This document shows, piece after piece, positions 14,379-20,850 of a stretch of DNA of 20,959 nt (positions within the stretch are counted from its first letter, which is position 1; the number at the start of each line of letters is the position of its first letter). Location of the stretch: contig JAZOML010000059.1 in the NCBI GenBank assembly GCA_045653945.1, positions 1 through 20,959 on the forward strand, written 5' to 3'. Source of the DNA: SIG673 sp045653945 (lineage in GTDB: Bacteria; Bacillota; Clostridia; Oscillospirales; CAG-272). The translations under genes and the position numbers were made by a program. The notes under the pieces are model-generated. The model was not told the origin of the DNA. It saw only the letters and a program-made list of their open reading frames with translations, and did not search any database.

Positions 14379-15279
14379 TTACAAGTCTTGCCGGCTTTGT
14401 CCGTTTGAGTGCGCTATTGACCGTACCGTCGGCAAGACAGGTCGGTGCGGTATGAGTGATAAAATGCGTATTGCAAGAATTGCACCGCATTATTGGGAAG
14501 AACCGTGTCTTTCCGGGCAAGGAATTGAAATTCCCGTTAAGGGCTCGGGCACTGTCTTTTTCGTCGGTTGCTCTCTTGGTTGCGTTTTTTGTCAGAACAG
14601 TAAGATAAGTGAAAAAGGCTCGACTCTTGGCGAGTTTTATGATGAAAAACGACTTGCTGACGAGCTTTTAAGGTTACAGGATTGCGGTGTGCACAATATT
14701 AATTTTGTTACCGCATCGCATTTTTCACCTAGTATAGTAAAAACTATTGAAATTGCAAGGCGGCAGGGGTTAACTATACCCACCGTTTACAACTGCTCAG
14801 GCTACGAGAGTCTTTTTGCACTTAAGCTTTTAGATGGGTACATTGATATTTATATGCCTGATTTTAAGTTCTTCTCTTCTACCCTCTCGCGCGACTACGC
14901 AAGGTGCGAAAATTACCGCGAAGTTACCTTTGAGGCTATCAAGGAAATGCAAAGACAAACGGGAGCACCTATTTTTGATGAAAACGGTTTTATAAAAAGC
15001 GGTACGCTTGTGCGTCATCTTATTCTTCCCGGCTCTGACGGTGATAGCAAAAAGATTGTGGAGCTTTTACACGGTGAGTTTGCGCAGGACGGAATTGCGC
15101 TGTCGCTTATGAGTCAGTACACGCCAAAAGAGAATTTACCGTTTGTTGAATTGACGGAAAAATTACCTAAAGCCGCATATCTGCGTGTAGTTGAGTATGC
15201 ACAAAGGCTTGGATTTACTTATCTTTACACTCAAAGCGGCGACAGTGCCGACGAGAGATTTATACCTGAATTCAAATAA
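14371..15279 (+). CDS. PflX-like radical SAM protein (COG1313 type)
   Basis: A 302-residue radical SAM enzyme with the cluster motif C67-x3-C71-x2-C74 in GCSLGCVFCQN. The N-terminus has an extra set of cysteines, CRLCPFEC (C7, C10, C14) and GRCG (C26), then HYWEEP and GSGTVFFVG, together the hallmark of the PflX group related to pyruvate formate-lyase activases. The radical SAM domain would cleave SAM at a [4Fe-4S] cluster; the N-terminal cysteines may hold another metal or cluster. The group's substrate is not established. The ATG overlaps the anti-sigma stop (ATGACTGA), so it is part of the sigma operon. No glycyl radical enzyme gene is nearby. Confidence 0.9.
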   Translation: MTDYKSCRLCPFECAIDRTVGKTGRCGMSDKMRIARIAPHYWEEPCLSGQGIEIPVKGSGTVFFVGCSLGCVFCQNSKISEKGSTLGEFYDEKRLADELLRLQDCGVHNINFVTASHFSPSIVKTIEIARRQGLTIPTVYNCSGYESLFALKLLDGYIDIYMPDFKFFSSTLSRDYARCENYREVTFEAIKEMQRQTGAPIFDENGFIKSGTLVRHLILPGSDGDSKKIVELLHGEFAQDGIALSLMSQYTPKENLPFVELTEKLPKAAYLRVVEYAQRLGFTYLYTQSGDSADERFIPEFK

Positions 15280-15293
15280 ATTCATAACTGTTT

Positions 15294-15318
15294 GGCTACC
15301 CCTATGTGGGTAGCCTTT
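15294..15318 (+). terminator. Intrinsic terminator of the sigma-factor operon
   Basis: GGCTACCC/GGGTAGCC 8-bp stem with a CTATGT loop, followed by TTT and AT-rich sequence. It lies 14 nt past the stop. The T-tail is short, so efficiency may be modest. Confidence 0.7.
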
Positions 15319-15362
15319 ATACTAGCTATAAATAAATTTAATGTAAATTTAATTATAAATAA

Positions 15363-15391
15363 TTGACAAACGTGGAATATTATGATAAAAT
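15363..15391 (+). promoter_or_regulatory. Promoter of the riboswitch-controlled P-type ATPase
   Basis: Perfect TTGACA (15363-15368), 17-nt spacer, TAAAAT (15386-15391) with TG one base before it. The transcript would start just before the aptamer at 15401. Confidence 0.85.
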
Positions 15392-15400
15392 TAGAATAAT

Positions 15401-15502
15401 CATAAGGGAGTAGATAGCACTTATGTGCGACTTTTTCGTCATCACGTCGCTTGTTTGCGTCCGGAAAAGTCAACCGTCCACAGGCGGTTACCGAGACTTA
15501 TG
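15401..15502 (+). promoter_or_regulatory. yybP-ykoY (manganese) riboswitch aptamer
   Basis: The order of elements matches the Mn2+-sensing aptamer. P1 is CATAAG (15401-15406) with CTTATG (15497-15502), followed at once by the conserved GGGAGTAG. Next comes a GCAC/GTGC hairpin. Then GACTTTT pairs with AAAAGTC and encloses CGTCATCA on one side and CCGG on the other, the conserved metal-binding internal loop. Then an AACCG/CGGTT hairpin and CCGAGAC before the P1 3' strand. The family binds Mn2+ and switches on metal exporters. A terminator follows 40 nt downstream, so control is at transcription. Confidence 0.88.
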
Positions 15503-15542
15503 TGTTTATTACACAAGCCTGACAAAAGCTCCCGAGTATTTT

Positions 15543-15565
15543 GCGTGGCTCGGCTACGCTTTTTT
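15543..15565 (+). terminator. Riboswitch-controlled terminator
   Basis: GCGTGGC (15543-15549) pairs with GCTACGC (15553-15559) through seven pairs including one G-U, with a TCG loop and six Ts. An alternative CCGAG/CTCGG pairing (15532-15536 with 15549-15553) would disrupt it and can serve as antiterminator. The P1 3' strand CTTATG abuts and partly joins a TGTG/CACA hairpin just downstream, linking ligand binding to the choice. Confidence 0.85.
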
Positions 15566-15614
15566 GTTGGGTAATTATCATTGCAATAATATGCAGAAAG
15601 GTAAGGTCTTTAAA

Positions 15615-18299
15615 ATGAAGTTCTACGCAATGGAAAAAGACGCCGTCATTTCGCAGGTCGCATCGTCGGAAGAAAACGGTCTTACAGCCGAGGAAGCCGA
15701 AAAGCGTCTTAACGAAAACGGCAAAAACAAATTAGTTGAAGGCAAAAAGGAATCACTTATCGTGCGTTTCTTAAAGCAGCTCGCTGAGCCTATGACTATT
15801 ATTCTTCTCGTCGCCGCAGCAATTTCGGCAGGTGTTGAAATTTACAACGGCGTATCCTCCGGTCATTGGGAGTTTCCCGCAGACGTCATAATCATTATGG
15901 TCGTCGTTCTTATCAACGCACTTCTCGGCGTTTTCCAAGAAAGTAAAGCGGAAAAAGCTATTGAAGCATTGCAGGAAATGTCAGCGGCTACAACAAAGGT
16001 TATCCGCGACGGCAAAATGATGACAATTCACAGTGAAGACTTAGTTGTTGGTGATATCATAGTTCTTGAGGCGGGCGATGCCGTTCCTGCTGATGCAAGA
16101 ATTATTGAGTGCGCATCTATGAAGGTCGAGGAGGCCGCTCTTACCGGCGAGTCCGTTCCTGTTGATAAAAAGGTAGAGGCGCTCGAGGTTGGTGAAAATG
16201 GCGACGTAACCCTTGGCGACCGTAAGAATATGGTCTATATGGGAAGCGTTGTTGTTTATGGACGCGGAAAGGCTGTCGTTACCGCAACGGGTATGGATAC
16301 CGAAATGGGTAAGATTGCCGATGCTCTTGCTCAGGCTGAGGAAGGCAAAACTCCCCTTCAAATCAAGCTCGCAGGTCTTTCTAAGATTCTCACATATCTT
16401 GTTATAGGTATTTGTGTTGTAATCTTCGGTGTTCAACTTATACGCGCTTTCGTAACTACCGGTACAATCGGCTTTGAGCCTATTCTTGAATCCTTTATGG
16501 TAGCGATAGCTCTTGCGGTTGCCGCTATTCCCGAGGGACTTGCAACAGTTGTTACAATAGTTCTTTCCATTGGCGTTACCAATATGTCAAGACGTAACGC
16601 AATTATCCGTAAGCTTACCGCAGTTGAAACTCTTGGCTGCACGCAAATCATTTGCTCCGACAAGACAGGTACTCTTACGCAAAACAAGATGACCGTTGTT
16701 GAATACAATTCTCCCTCTAAGGAGCTTCTTGCAACGGGTATGGCACTTTGCTCCGATGCTGAAGTTGACGAGCAGGGCGTGGTTGTTGGTGAGCCTACCG
16801 AAGCGGCTCTCGTACAGTTCGCATTTGTAAACGGACTTCCTAAGTACGAGCTTAAAGCTGCTACACCTCGTGTTGGTGAGGCACCGTTTGATTCAATGCG
16901 TAAGATGATGTCCACCGTTCACACCCTTGACGGAAAGTTCCGTCAGTTCACAAAGGGCGCTCCCGACGAGGTTCTTAAAAAGTGTACCTCTATTCTCACC
17001 GCAGACGGCGTACGTCCTATGACTGATGATGATAGAGCTGATATTCTTGCGGTTAATAAGCAGTATGCCGATAAGGCTCTCCGCGTTCTTGCGTGTGCTT
17101 ACCGCGACTATGCCGATATGCCTGCTGACTGTTCTCCCTCCGCACTTGAAAACGATCTTTGCTTCGTTGGTGTTGTAGGTATGATTGACCCTGTACGTCC
17201 CGAGGTTAAGCCTGCTATCGACGAGTGCCGCAGTGCAGGTATCCGTCCGATTATGATTACGGGCGACCATAAGGATACCGCAGTTGCTATCGCTATGGAG
17301 CTTGGTATTATCACCGATGCTTCTCAGGCAATTACAGGTGCTGAGCTTGATAAGTTCTCCGACGAGGAATTTGAAATCGAGGTTGAAAAATACTCCGTAT
17401 ATGCAAGAGTTCAGCCTGAGCACAAGACAAGAATAGTTAATGCTTGGCGTAAAAAGGGTAAGGTTACCGCAATGACAGGCGACGGCGTAAACGACGCCCC
17501 CTCTATTAAAAACGCTGATATCGGCGTTGGTATGGGTATTACTGGTACTGACGTTACCAAGAACGTTGCGGATATGATACTTGCAGACGACAACTTCGCT
17601 ACTATCGTTTCGGCAGCAGGCGAGGGACGCCGTATTTACGATAATATCCGTAAGGCAATTCAGTTCCTTCTTGCATCCAACCTTTCCGAGGTGCTTTCGA
17701 TTTTCTTCGCAACGCTTATCGGATTTACAATCTTCCAGCCCGTTCAGCTTCTTTGGATTAACCTTATCACAGACTGCTTCCCTGCTCTTGCTCTCGGTAT
17801 GGAAAAGCCTGAGCCTGACGTTATGAAGCGTAAGCCACGTGATTCAAGGGAAGGTGTTTTTGCAGGCGGTCTTGGTGCAGCAGTATTCTATCAAGGCTTC
17901 CTTGTAACTATCATAACCCTTATTTCCTATTTTATTGGTCATTGGTTTGAAACAGGCAACTTCGAAATTACCGACAGTATTGACGGTACGACAATGGCGT
18001 TCTTAACCCTTGCAATGTGTGTGGTATTCCACTCCTTCAATATGCGTTCACTTCGCGGTTCTATTTTCACTCTCAAGGGACAAAATAAGTGGCTCTGGGG
18101 TGCAGGAATTCTCTCCCTTATTCTTTCCTCTGCTGTTGTTCTTATCGCTCCCGTAGCAGAAATATTCGGTATGGTTGCAATCTCTTGGACTGAGTTCTTC
18201 ATTGCTCTTGGTCTTGGCTTTGCTATTATTCCTCTCGTTGAAATCGTTAAGCTTGTTCACAGACTTATCGACAAGAAAAAGGAAAGCAAAAACGCTTAA
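15615..18299 (+). CDS. P2-type cation-transporting ATPase, probably Mn2+ (or Ca2+) efflux
   Basis: The 894-residue P-type ATPase has, in order: an N-terminal cation-ATPase domain, actuator TGES (177-180), M4 motif PEGL (306-309), phosphorylation site DKTGTLT with D349, hinge TGDGVND (621-627), and six C-terminal helices. SERCA-like ligands are present: E307 in M4, N689 and E692 in M5, and N716, T719 and D720 in M6. By sequence this is a P2A Ca2+-pump relative. The upstream Mn2+ riboswitch indicates that its physiological task includes Mn2+ export, as for the riboswitch-controlled Lactococcus YoaB. The ATG at 15615 (MKFYAMEKDA) has AAGG about 8 nt upstream. The frame stays open upstream to 15423, but those codons are riboswitch and terminator sequence, so a 958-residue call would be wrong. 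Its own terminator follows. Confidence 0.93.
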   Translation: MKFYAMEKDAVISQVASSEENGLTAEEAEKRLNENGKNKLVEGKKESLIVRFLKQLAEPMTIILLVAAAISAGVEIYNGVSSGHWEFPADVIIIMVVVLINALLGVFQESKAEKAIEALQEMSAATTKVIRDGKMMTIHSEDLVVGDIIVLEAGDAVPADARIIECASMKVEEAALTGESVPVDKKVEALEVGENGDVTLGDRKNMVYMGSVVVYGRGKAVVTATGMDTEMGKIADALAQAEEGKTPLQIKLAGLSKILTYLVIGICVVIFGVQLIRAFVTTGTIGFEPILESFMVAIALAVAAIPEGLATVVTIVLSIGVTNMSRRNAIIRKLTAVETLGCTQIICSDKTGTLTQNKMTVVEYNSPSKELLATGMALCSDAEVDEQGVVVGEPTEAALVQFAFVNGLPKYELKAATPRVGEAPFDSMRKMMSTVHTLDGKFRQFTKGAPDEVLKKCTSILTADGVRPMTDDDRADILAVNKQYADKALRVLACAYRDYADMPADCSPSALENDLCFVGVVGMIDPVRPEVKPAIDECRSAGIRPIMITGDHKDTAVAIAMELGIITDASQAITGAELDKFSDEEFEIEVEKYSVYARVQPEHKTRIVNAWRKKGKVTAMTGDGVNDAPSIKNADIGVGMGITGTDVTKNVADMILADDNFATIVSAAGEGRRIYDNIRKAIQFLLASNLSEVLSIFFATLIGFTIFQPVQLLWINLITDCFPALALGMEKPEPDVMKRKPRDSREGVFAGGLGAAVFYQGFLVTIITLISYFIGHWFETGNFEITDSIDGTTMAFLTLAMCVVFHSFNMRSLRGSIFTLKGQNKWLWGAGILSLILSSAVVLIAPVAEIFGMVAISWTEFFIALGLGFAIIPLVEIVKLVHRLIDKKKESKNA

Positions 18300-18309
18300 T
18301 TAATAACAT

Positions 18310-18340
18310 AAAAGGCTCACTTAACTGTGAGCCTTTTATT
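18310..18340. terminator. Terminator after the P-type ATPase gene
   Basis: AAAAGGCTCAC/GTGAGCCTTTT, an 11-bp stem with a 6-nt loop, followed by ATTTTTT on the plus strand and ATGTTATTAA on the minus. It is strong for the ATPase and could act weakly in reverse. Confidence 0.88.
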
Positions 18341-18414
18341 TTTTATATTAGTTGTGGTCGCACATTTCATCAGCTGTGGAAAGTGTTATTGACTGACCGC
18401 CGTATGTAATAATC

Positions 18415-18450
18415 AAAGATACCCCCGACAGTTTTGTCAGGGGTATCTTT
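18415..18450. terminator. Terminator between thiT and the ATPase unit
   Basis: A 16-pair stem with one C-A mismatch (AAAGATACCCC..GACA with TGTC.GGGGTATCTTT) and a GTTT loop. It begins 4 nt after the thiT stop codon on the minus strand. The U-rich tail is better on the plus strand (TATTTT), so it probably also blocks read-through from the ATPase side. Confidence 0.75.
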
Positions 18451-18454
18451 TATT

Positions 18455-19063
18455 TTAAGCTTCAGCTTTATGTTTTTTGAGTGTTTTGGGGTTAAAAACC
18501 GAGCAAATTGCGACTATAATTATCGAGGTAATTATTGCGTTAGGTACCATATACGAGGTATTATAGGCAATTGCATACAGGTAGAGGTTATCAAAGCTTT
18601 CCCAAGCTATCCAGCTTCCCCAAACGGCAATTCCCGAAATAATTCCGCATACGCATCTTAATATACAAACAATAAACGCACCAAAGCCGTAGCCAAGCAG
18701 CTTATTTTTGAAAAATGATGCAAATAGATCTGCAAGTCCGAGCACGGAATATGCAATTACGTAGTCAAAGAGCACACAAAGGACTATCGCACTAACGCCG
18801 CCTGCGGGAGTGTACCAGCCCGTAAGCATTTGTATTCCTGAATAAACAAGTCCTGAGCCTATTCCCCAAAGGTAACCGTGTCTAAGTGAAATAAATACCA
18901 TAGGAACCATACAAAGCGTTATTCCACCGCCTGCCGGCCAAAACGGCTCAAGGTAGAAAAATATTCCCTTTGACACAAAGTCAAGGACAATTGAAAGTGC
19001 TATCAGAATAGCACACTCGCACAGCTTAATTACGTGTGCGAGGTTTTTGTTTTTTGTGTTCAT
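18455..19063 (-). CDS. thiT: Thiamine ECF transporter, substrate-binding S component
   Basis: ThiT binds thiamine in the membrane and works with a shared energy-coupling module (EcfA, EcfA', EcfT), which is not encoded here. The 202-residue protein has about six hydrophobic helices. It shows family features: an N-terminal helix ILIALSIVLDFVS, the aromatic PFWPAGGGITL loop, MVPMVFISLRHG, and the GWYTPAGG segment followed by LFDYVIAY, which supply thiamine-contacting aromatic and acidic residues in known ThiT proteins. The ATG follows AAGGAGGTG at 9 nt, an almost perfect Shine-Dalgarno. A TPP riboswitch and terminator in the leader confirm thiamine as substrate. It is divergent from the WYL regulator gene. 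Confidence 0.95.
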   Translation of the reverse strand: MNTKNKNLAHVIKLCECAILIALSIVLDFVSKGIFFYLEPFWPAGGGITLCMVPMVFISLRHGYLWGIGSGLVYSGIQMLTGWYTPAGGVSAIVLCVLFDYVIAYSVLGLADLFASFFKNKLLGYGFGAFIVCILRCVCGIISGIAVWGSWIAWESFDNLYLYAIAYNTSYMVPNAIITSIIIVAICSVFNPKTLKKHKAEA

Positions 19064-19160
19064 TTAAAGAACACCTCCTTAAAATAATATATCCCACACA
19101 AATTTTATTATCTTCCTGCTATCAAGCGGAGCGTTAAGCGGTTTTAAATCCGTGTGCAAC

Positions 19161-19192
19161 AAAAAAGCACAACGGAAAAATAACCGCTGTGC
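19161..19192 (-). terminator. Terminator controlled by the TPP riboswitch
   Basis: On the minus strand GCACAGCGG pairs with CCGTTGTGC (nine pairs, one G-U) around an 8-nt loop, followed by TTTTTT. It lies about 14 nt past the aptamer and roughly 100 nt before the thiT start, so thiT is silenced by premature termination when thiamine pyrophosphate is plentiful. Confidence 0.88.
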
Positions 19193-19205
19193 GAGATATA
19201 TACTG

Positions 19206-19309
19206 TAAGTAAAAATCTCCCTTCGCCGGTATTATCCGTATCAGGTTAAAGGGTTTACGGTAAACGTTACCGTCTCTCAGCCAACCGATTTGTCAGCACC
19301 CCTGACTTA
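19206..19309 (-). promoter_or_regulatory. TPP (THI-box) riboswitch
   Basis: On the minus strand the conserved core is present in order: CAGGGGTGC, GGCTGAGA, CCCTTTAACCTGAT, CGGATAATACCGGCGAAGGGA. P1 is TAAGT (19309-19305) with ACTTA (19210-19206). The P3 arm is a short GGTAACG/CGTAAACC-type stem. The pyrimidine-sensing CTGAGA and the pyrophosphate-sensing helix strands are intact, so the aptamer looks functional. Confidence 0.97.
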
Positions 19310-19333
19310 TGTTATATTTGTGTAAGTGAATAT

Positions 19334-19362
19334 ATTTTAGCACTGTTTTGCTAATTTGTCAA
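19334..19362 (-). promoter_or_regulatory. Promoter of the TPP riboswitch-thiT unit
   Basis: Perfect TTGACA, 17-nt spacer, TAAAAT on the minus strand, with TG one base before the -10. The start would fall about 15 nt before the aptamer. Confidence 0.85.
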
Positions 19363-19384
19363 GGGGGATTTGTAAAAAAATAAA

Positions 19385-19418
19385 TGTACCGATTTTTGTA
19401 CAATTCTTTTGATATAAT
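19385..19418 (+). promoter_or_regulatory. Extended -10 promoter of the WYL gene with overlapping TGTAC repeats
   Basis: TATAAT (19413-19418) is preceded by TG one base away (extended -10). The hexamer 17 nt upstream (CGATTT) is a poor -35. TGTAC occurs at 19385 and 19397, and with GTACA at 19398-19402 it also makes a 5-bp inverted repeat lying over the -35 region. This placement suits an autoregulatory operator, but the motif is short. Confidence 0.5.
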
Positions 19419-19441
19419 TCAGATAGAAAGGAGATATGGAA

Positions 19442-20446
19442 ATGAGTGAAAAGAAAAATCTTGCTTATTTTGTGCGCAGGGTACTTGAGGACCACACCGA
19501 TTGCGAAAACACCTTGACTAAAAACAAGATTGCCGAATATCTACTTCTTGAGTATGGGCGCAGGTGCGATTTACGTTCAATTTCCGCCGCTCTTGATTGG
19601 TTAATTAAAATCGGATTGCCTATTAAATACCGTTCTATTAATTATAAAGGTAAGGAAAAGAAAACCGATTGGCAAATTTTAAGCTCGCAGGATAGCGAAA
19701 ATTCAATGCTTACTATACTCTCTTTTATTACATCGCGTTATATTTCAGAGGACGAGGCAAAGAAAATTTTTTGTTCCTTTTTCGATAATACACCTGAGCT
19801 AAATATAATAAAAAACGAAAACGGAATTTATGATAGCAAAGAAATTTTAAAGTCATTATTTGCTATTAATAATGCAATAAATGACAATAATATGCTTTTA
19901 TTTTCAATTTTCGATTTCGTAGCGGACAATAGAAAGCATTTTAACGAATTAAACGGACAGGTAAGAGAGTACCTTGTAAAGCCGATTAAGGTCATTGCTT
20001 CATACGGTATCCTTTATTTATTTTGCGAACTTGGAGATACGCAAATTTACCGTTTCTTCCCTATTCACAGGCTAACAAATTTGCGAAGCGCAAATATCAA
20101 ATTCGAGCTATACACCGACACATCTATTCCTATTCCAAGCAGTAAGCTTGAGGCTGAGTGGATGTTTATCGGGCAAAGAGAAAAAGCCGTTTTACGTATC
20201 AAAACCGAGCGTTTGGGTGAGTTTACCGAGCGCTTTAGTGGAGAATACAAGGTTATTTGCTCATACGCTGCCTTGACCGAGGTTGAGCTTTTTACCGACC
20301 TTAGGGCACTCAAAGGCTTAATTTTAAGCTTTGGCGCAGATATTGAAGTGCTCTCACCTACCAAGCTGCGACGTGCTGTTGCTACCGAGCTACAAGCGGG
20401 AGTTATTAAATACAGTGAAATAAGAAAACTAAGAGGAAATAGATAA
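19442..20446 (+). CDS. WYL-domain transcriptional regulator
   Basis: The 334-residue protein has an N-terminal winged-helix segment (about 22-58: LTKNKIAEYLL then LRSISAALDWLIKIGLPI). A middle WYL-type domain contains REYLVKPIKVIASYGILYLF and RFFPIHRLTNLR, where the usual W-Y-L residues are replaced by related residues. A C-terminal WCX-like segment reads ADIEVLSPTKLRRAVATEL. WYL proteins are ligand- or nucleic-acid-responsive regulators found near defence, metabolic and stress genes; the ligand here is unknown. The ATG at 19442 has AAGGAG 8 nt upstream; an ATG at 19436 would leave only 2 nt. It stands alone, divergent from thiT, and its stop codon lies inside its terminator hairpin. Confidence 0.85.
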   Translation: MSEKKNLAYFVRRVLEDHTDCENTLTKNKIAEYLLLEYGRRCDLRSISAALDWLIKIGLPIKYRSINYKGKEKKTDWQILSSQDSENSMLTILSFITSRYISEDEAKKIFCSFFDNTPELNIIKNENGIYDSKEILKSLFAINNAINDNNMLLFSIFDFVADNRKHFNELNGQVREYLVKPIKVIASYGILYLFCELGDTQIYRFFPIHRLTNLRSANIKFELYTDTSIPIPSSKLEAEWMFIGQREKAVLRIKTERLGEFTERFSGEYKVICSYAALTEVELFTDLRALKGLILSFGADIEVLSPTKLRRAVATELQAGVIKYSEIRKLRGNR

Positions 20447-20467
20447 CCGCCGAAATCGGCGGTTATC
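20442..20467 (+). terminator. Hairpin at the 3' end of the WYL gene
   Basis: GATAACCGCCGA/TCGGCGGTTATC, a perfect 12-bp stem with an AA loop that includes the stop codon. The following bases (TTCATGC) are not a good U-tract, so it may be a weak terminator or a 3'-end protecting structure. Confidence 0.6.
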
Positions 20468-20578
20468 TTCATGCTATATTTAATATGTAGTTTTTTGCAT
20501 AAATCTTTACTGGTTCCACCATAATATTTAACGAACAAAAATATTTGTTATTTTTTGAAAAAATCTTCCAAAAAGCCC

Positions 20579-20607
20579 TTGACAAATGATATTCTTTGTG
20601 CTATAAT
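20579..20607 (+). promoter_or_regulatory. Promoter of tRNA-Gln
   Basis: Full consensus TTGACA (20579-20584), 17-nt spacer, TATAAT (20602-20607), 17 nt before the tRNA. Confidence 0.88.
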
Positions 20608-20624
20608 CTCAAATGTTGAAATAA

Positions 20625-20700
20625 TGCGGCATCGCCAAGCGGTAAGGCAACGGACTCTGACTCCGTCATTACCTAGGTTCGAATCCTAGTGCCGCAGCCA
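20625..20700 (+). tRNA. tRNA-Gln, anticodon CUG
   Basis: Acceptor stem TGCGGCA pairs with TGCCGCA, then G and encoded CCA. The anticodon stem ACGGA/TCCGT closes loop CTCTGAC with anticodon CTG at 20657-20659. The D-arm (GCCAAGCGGTAAGGC) and the T-arm (CTAGG TTCGAAT CCTAG) are intact, and the total is 76 nt. The U1-A72 pair is typical of glutamine tRNAs. Confidence 0.97.
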
Positions 20701-20790
20701 AAAAATAACCGAGCATTTTATGTGCTCGGTTATTTTTTCGTTTGTAGTCCGAGATTCGAGGCTCGCAAATGCAAGAGCATTTGCTAAATA
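20682..20790 (+). repeat. Copy 1 of a tRNA-3'-end/terminator/hairpin repeat
   Basis: Starts in the T-loop of tRNA-Gln (AATCCTAG) and runs through the CCA end, the terminator hairpin (20701-20738), a CGAG/CTCG hairpin (20750-20765) and a GCAAATGC/GCATTTGC hairpin (20765-20784). The 109 bp recur 169 bp downstream with seven substitutions and no gaps. Confidence 0.9.
20701..20738 (+). terminator. Intrinsic terminator after tRNA-Gln
   Basis: ATAACCGAGCA/TGCTCGGTTAT, 11 bp, extended by A-T pairs, with a 7-nt loop and a run of six Ts. It starts immediately after CCA. Confidence 0.88.
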
Positions 20791-20850
20791 TTTGCGCTAT
20801 ATATAAAGTTCCGATTTACACCACTGTACCGCGCACATAAAAGGTTCTGT

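Noticed and set aside
16041..17423. Several minus-strand frames of 130-176 codons
   Set aside because: All are antisense to the P-type ATPase gene, whose motifs cover this stretch.
20065..20538. 157-codon minus-strand frame
   Set aside because: Mostly antisense to the WYL gene and passes through its terminator hairpin; no ribosome binding site support.
20533..20558. ACAAA/TTTGT hairpin followed by Ts
   Set aside because: The stem is only five A/T-rich pairs with no gene ending nearby; not distinguishable from AT-rich background.
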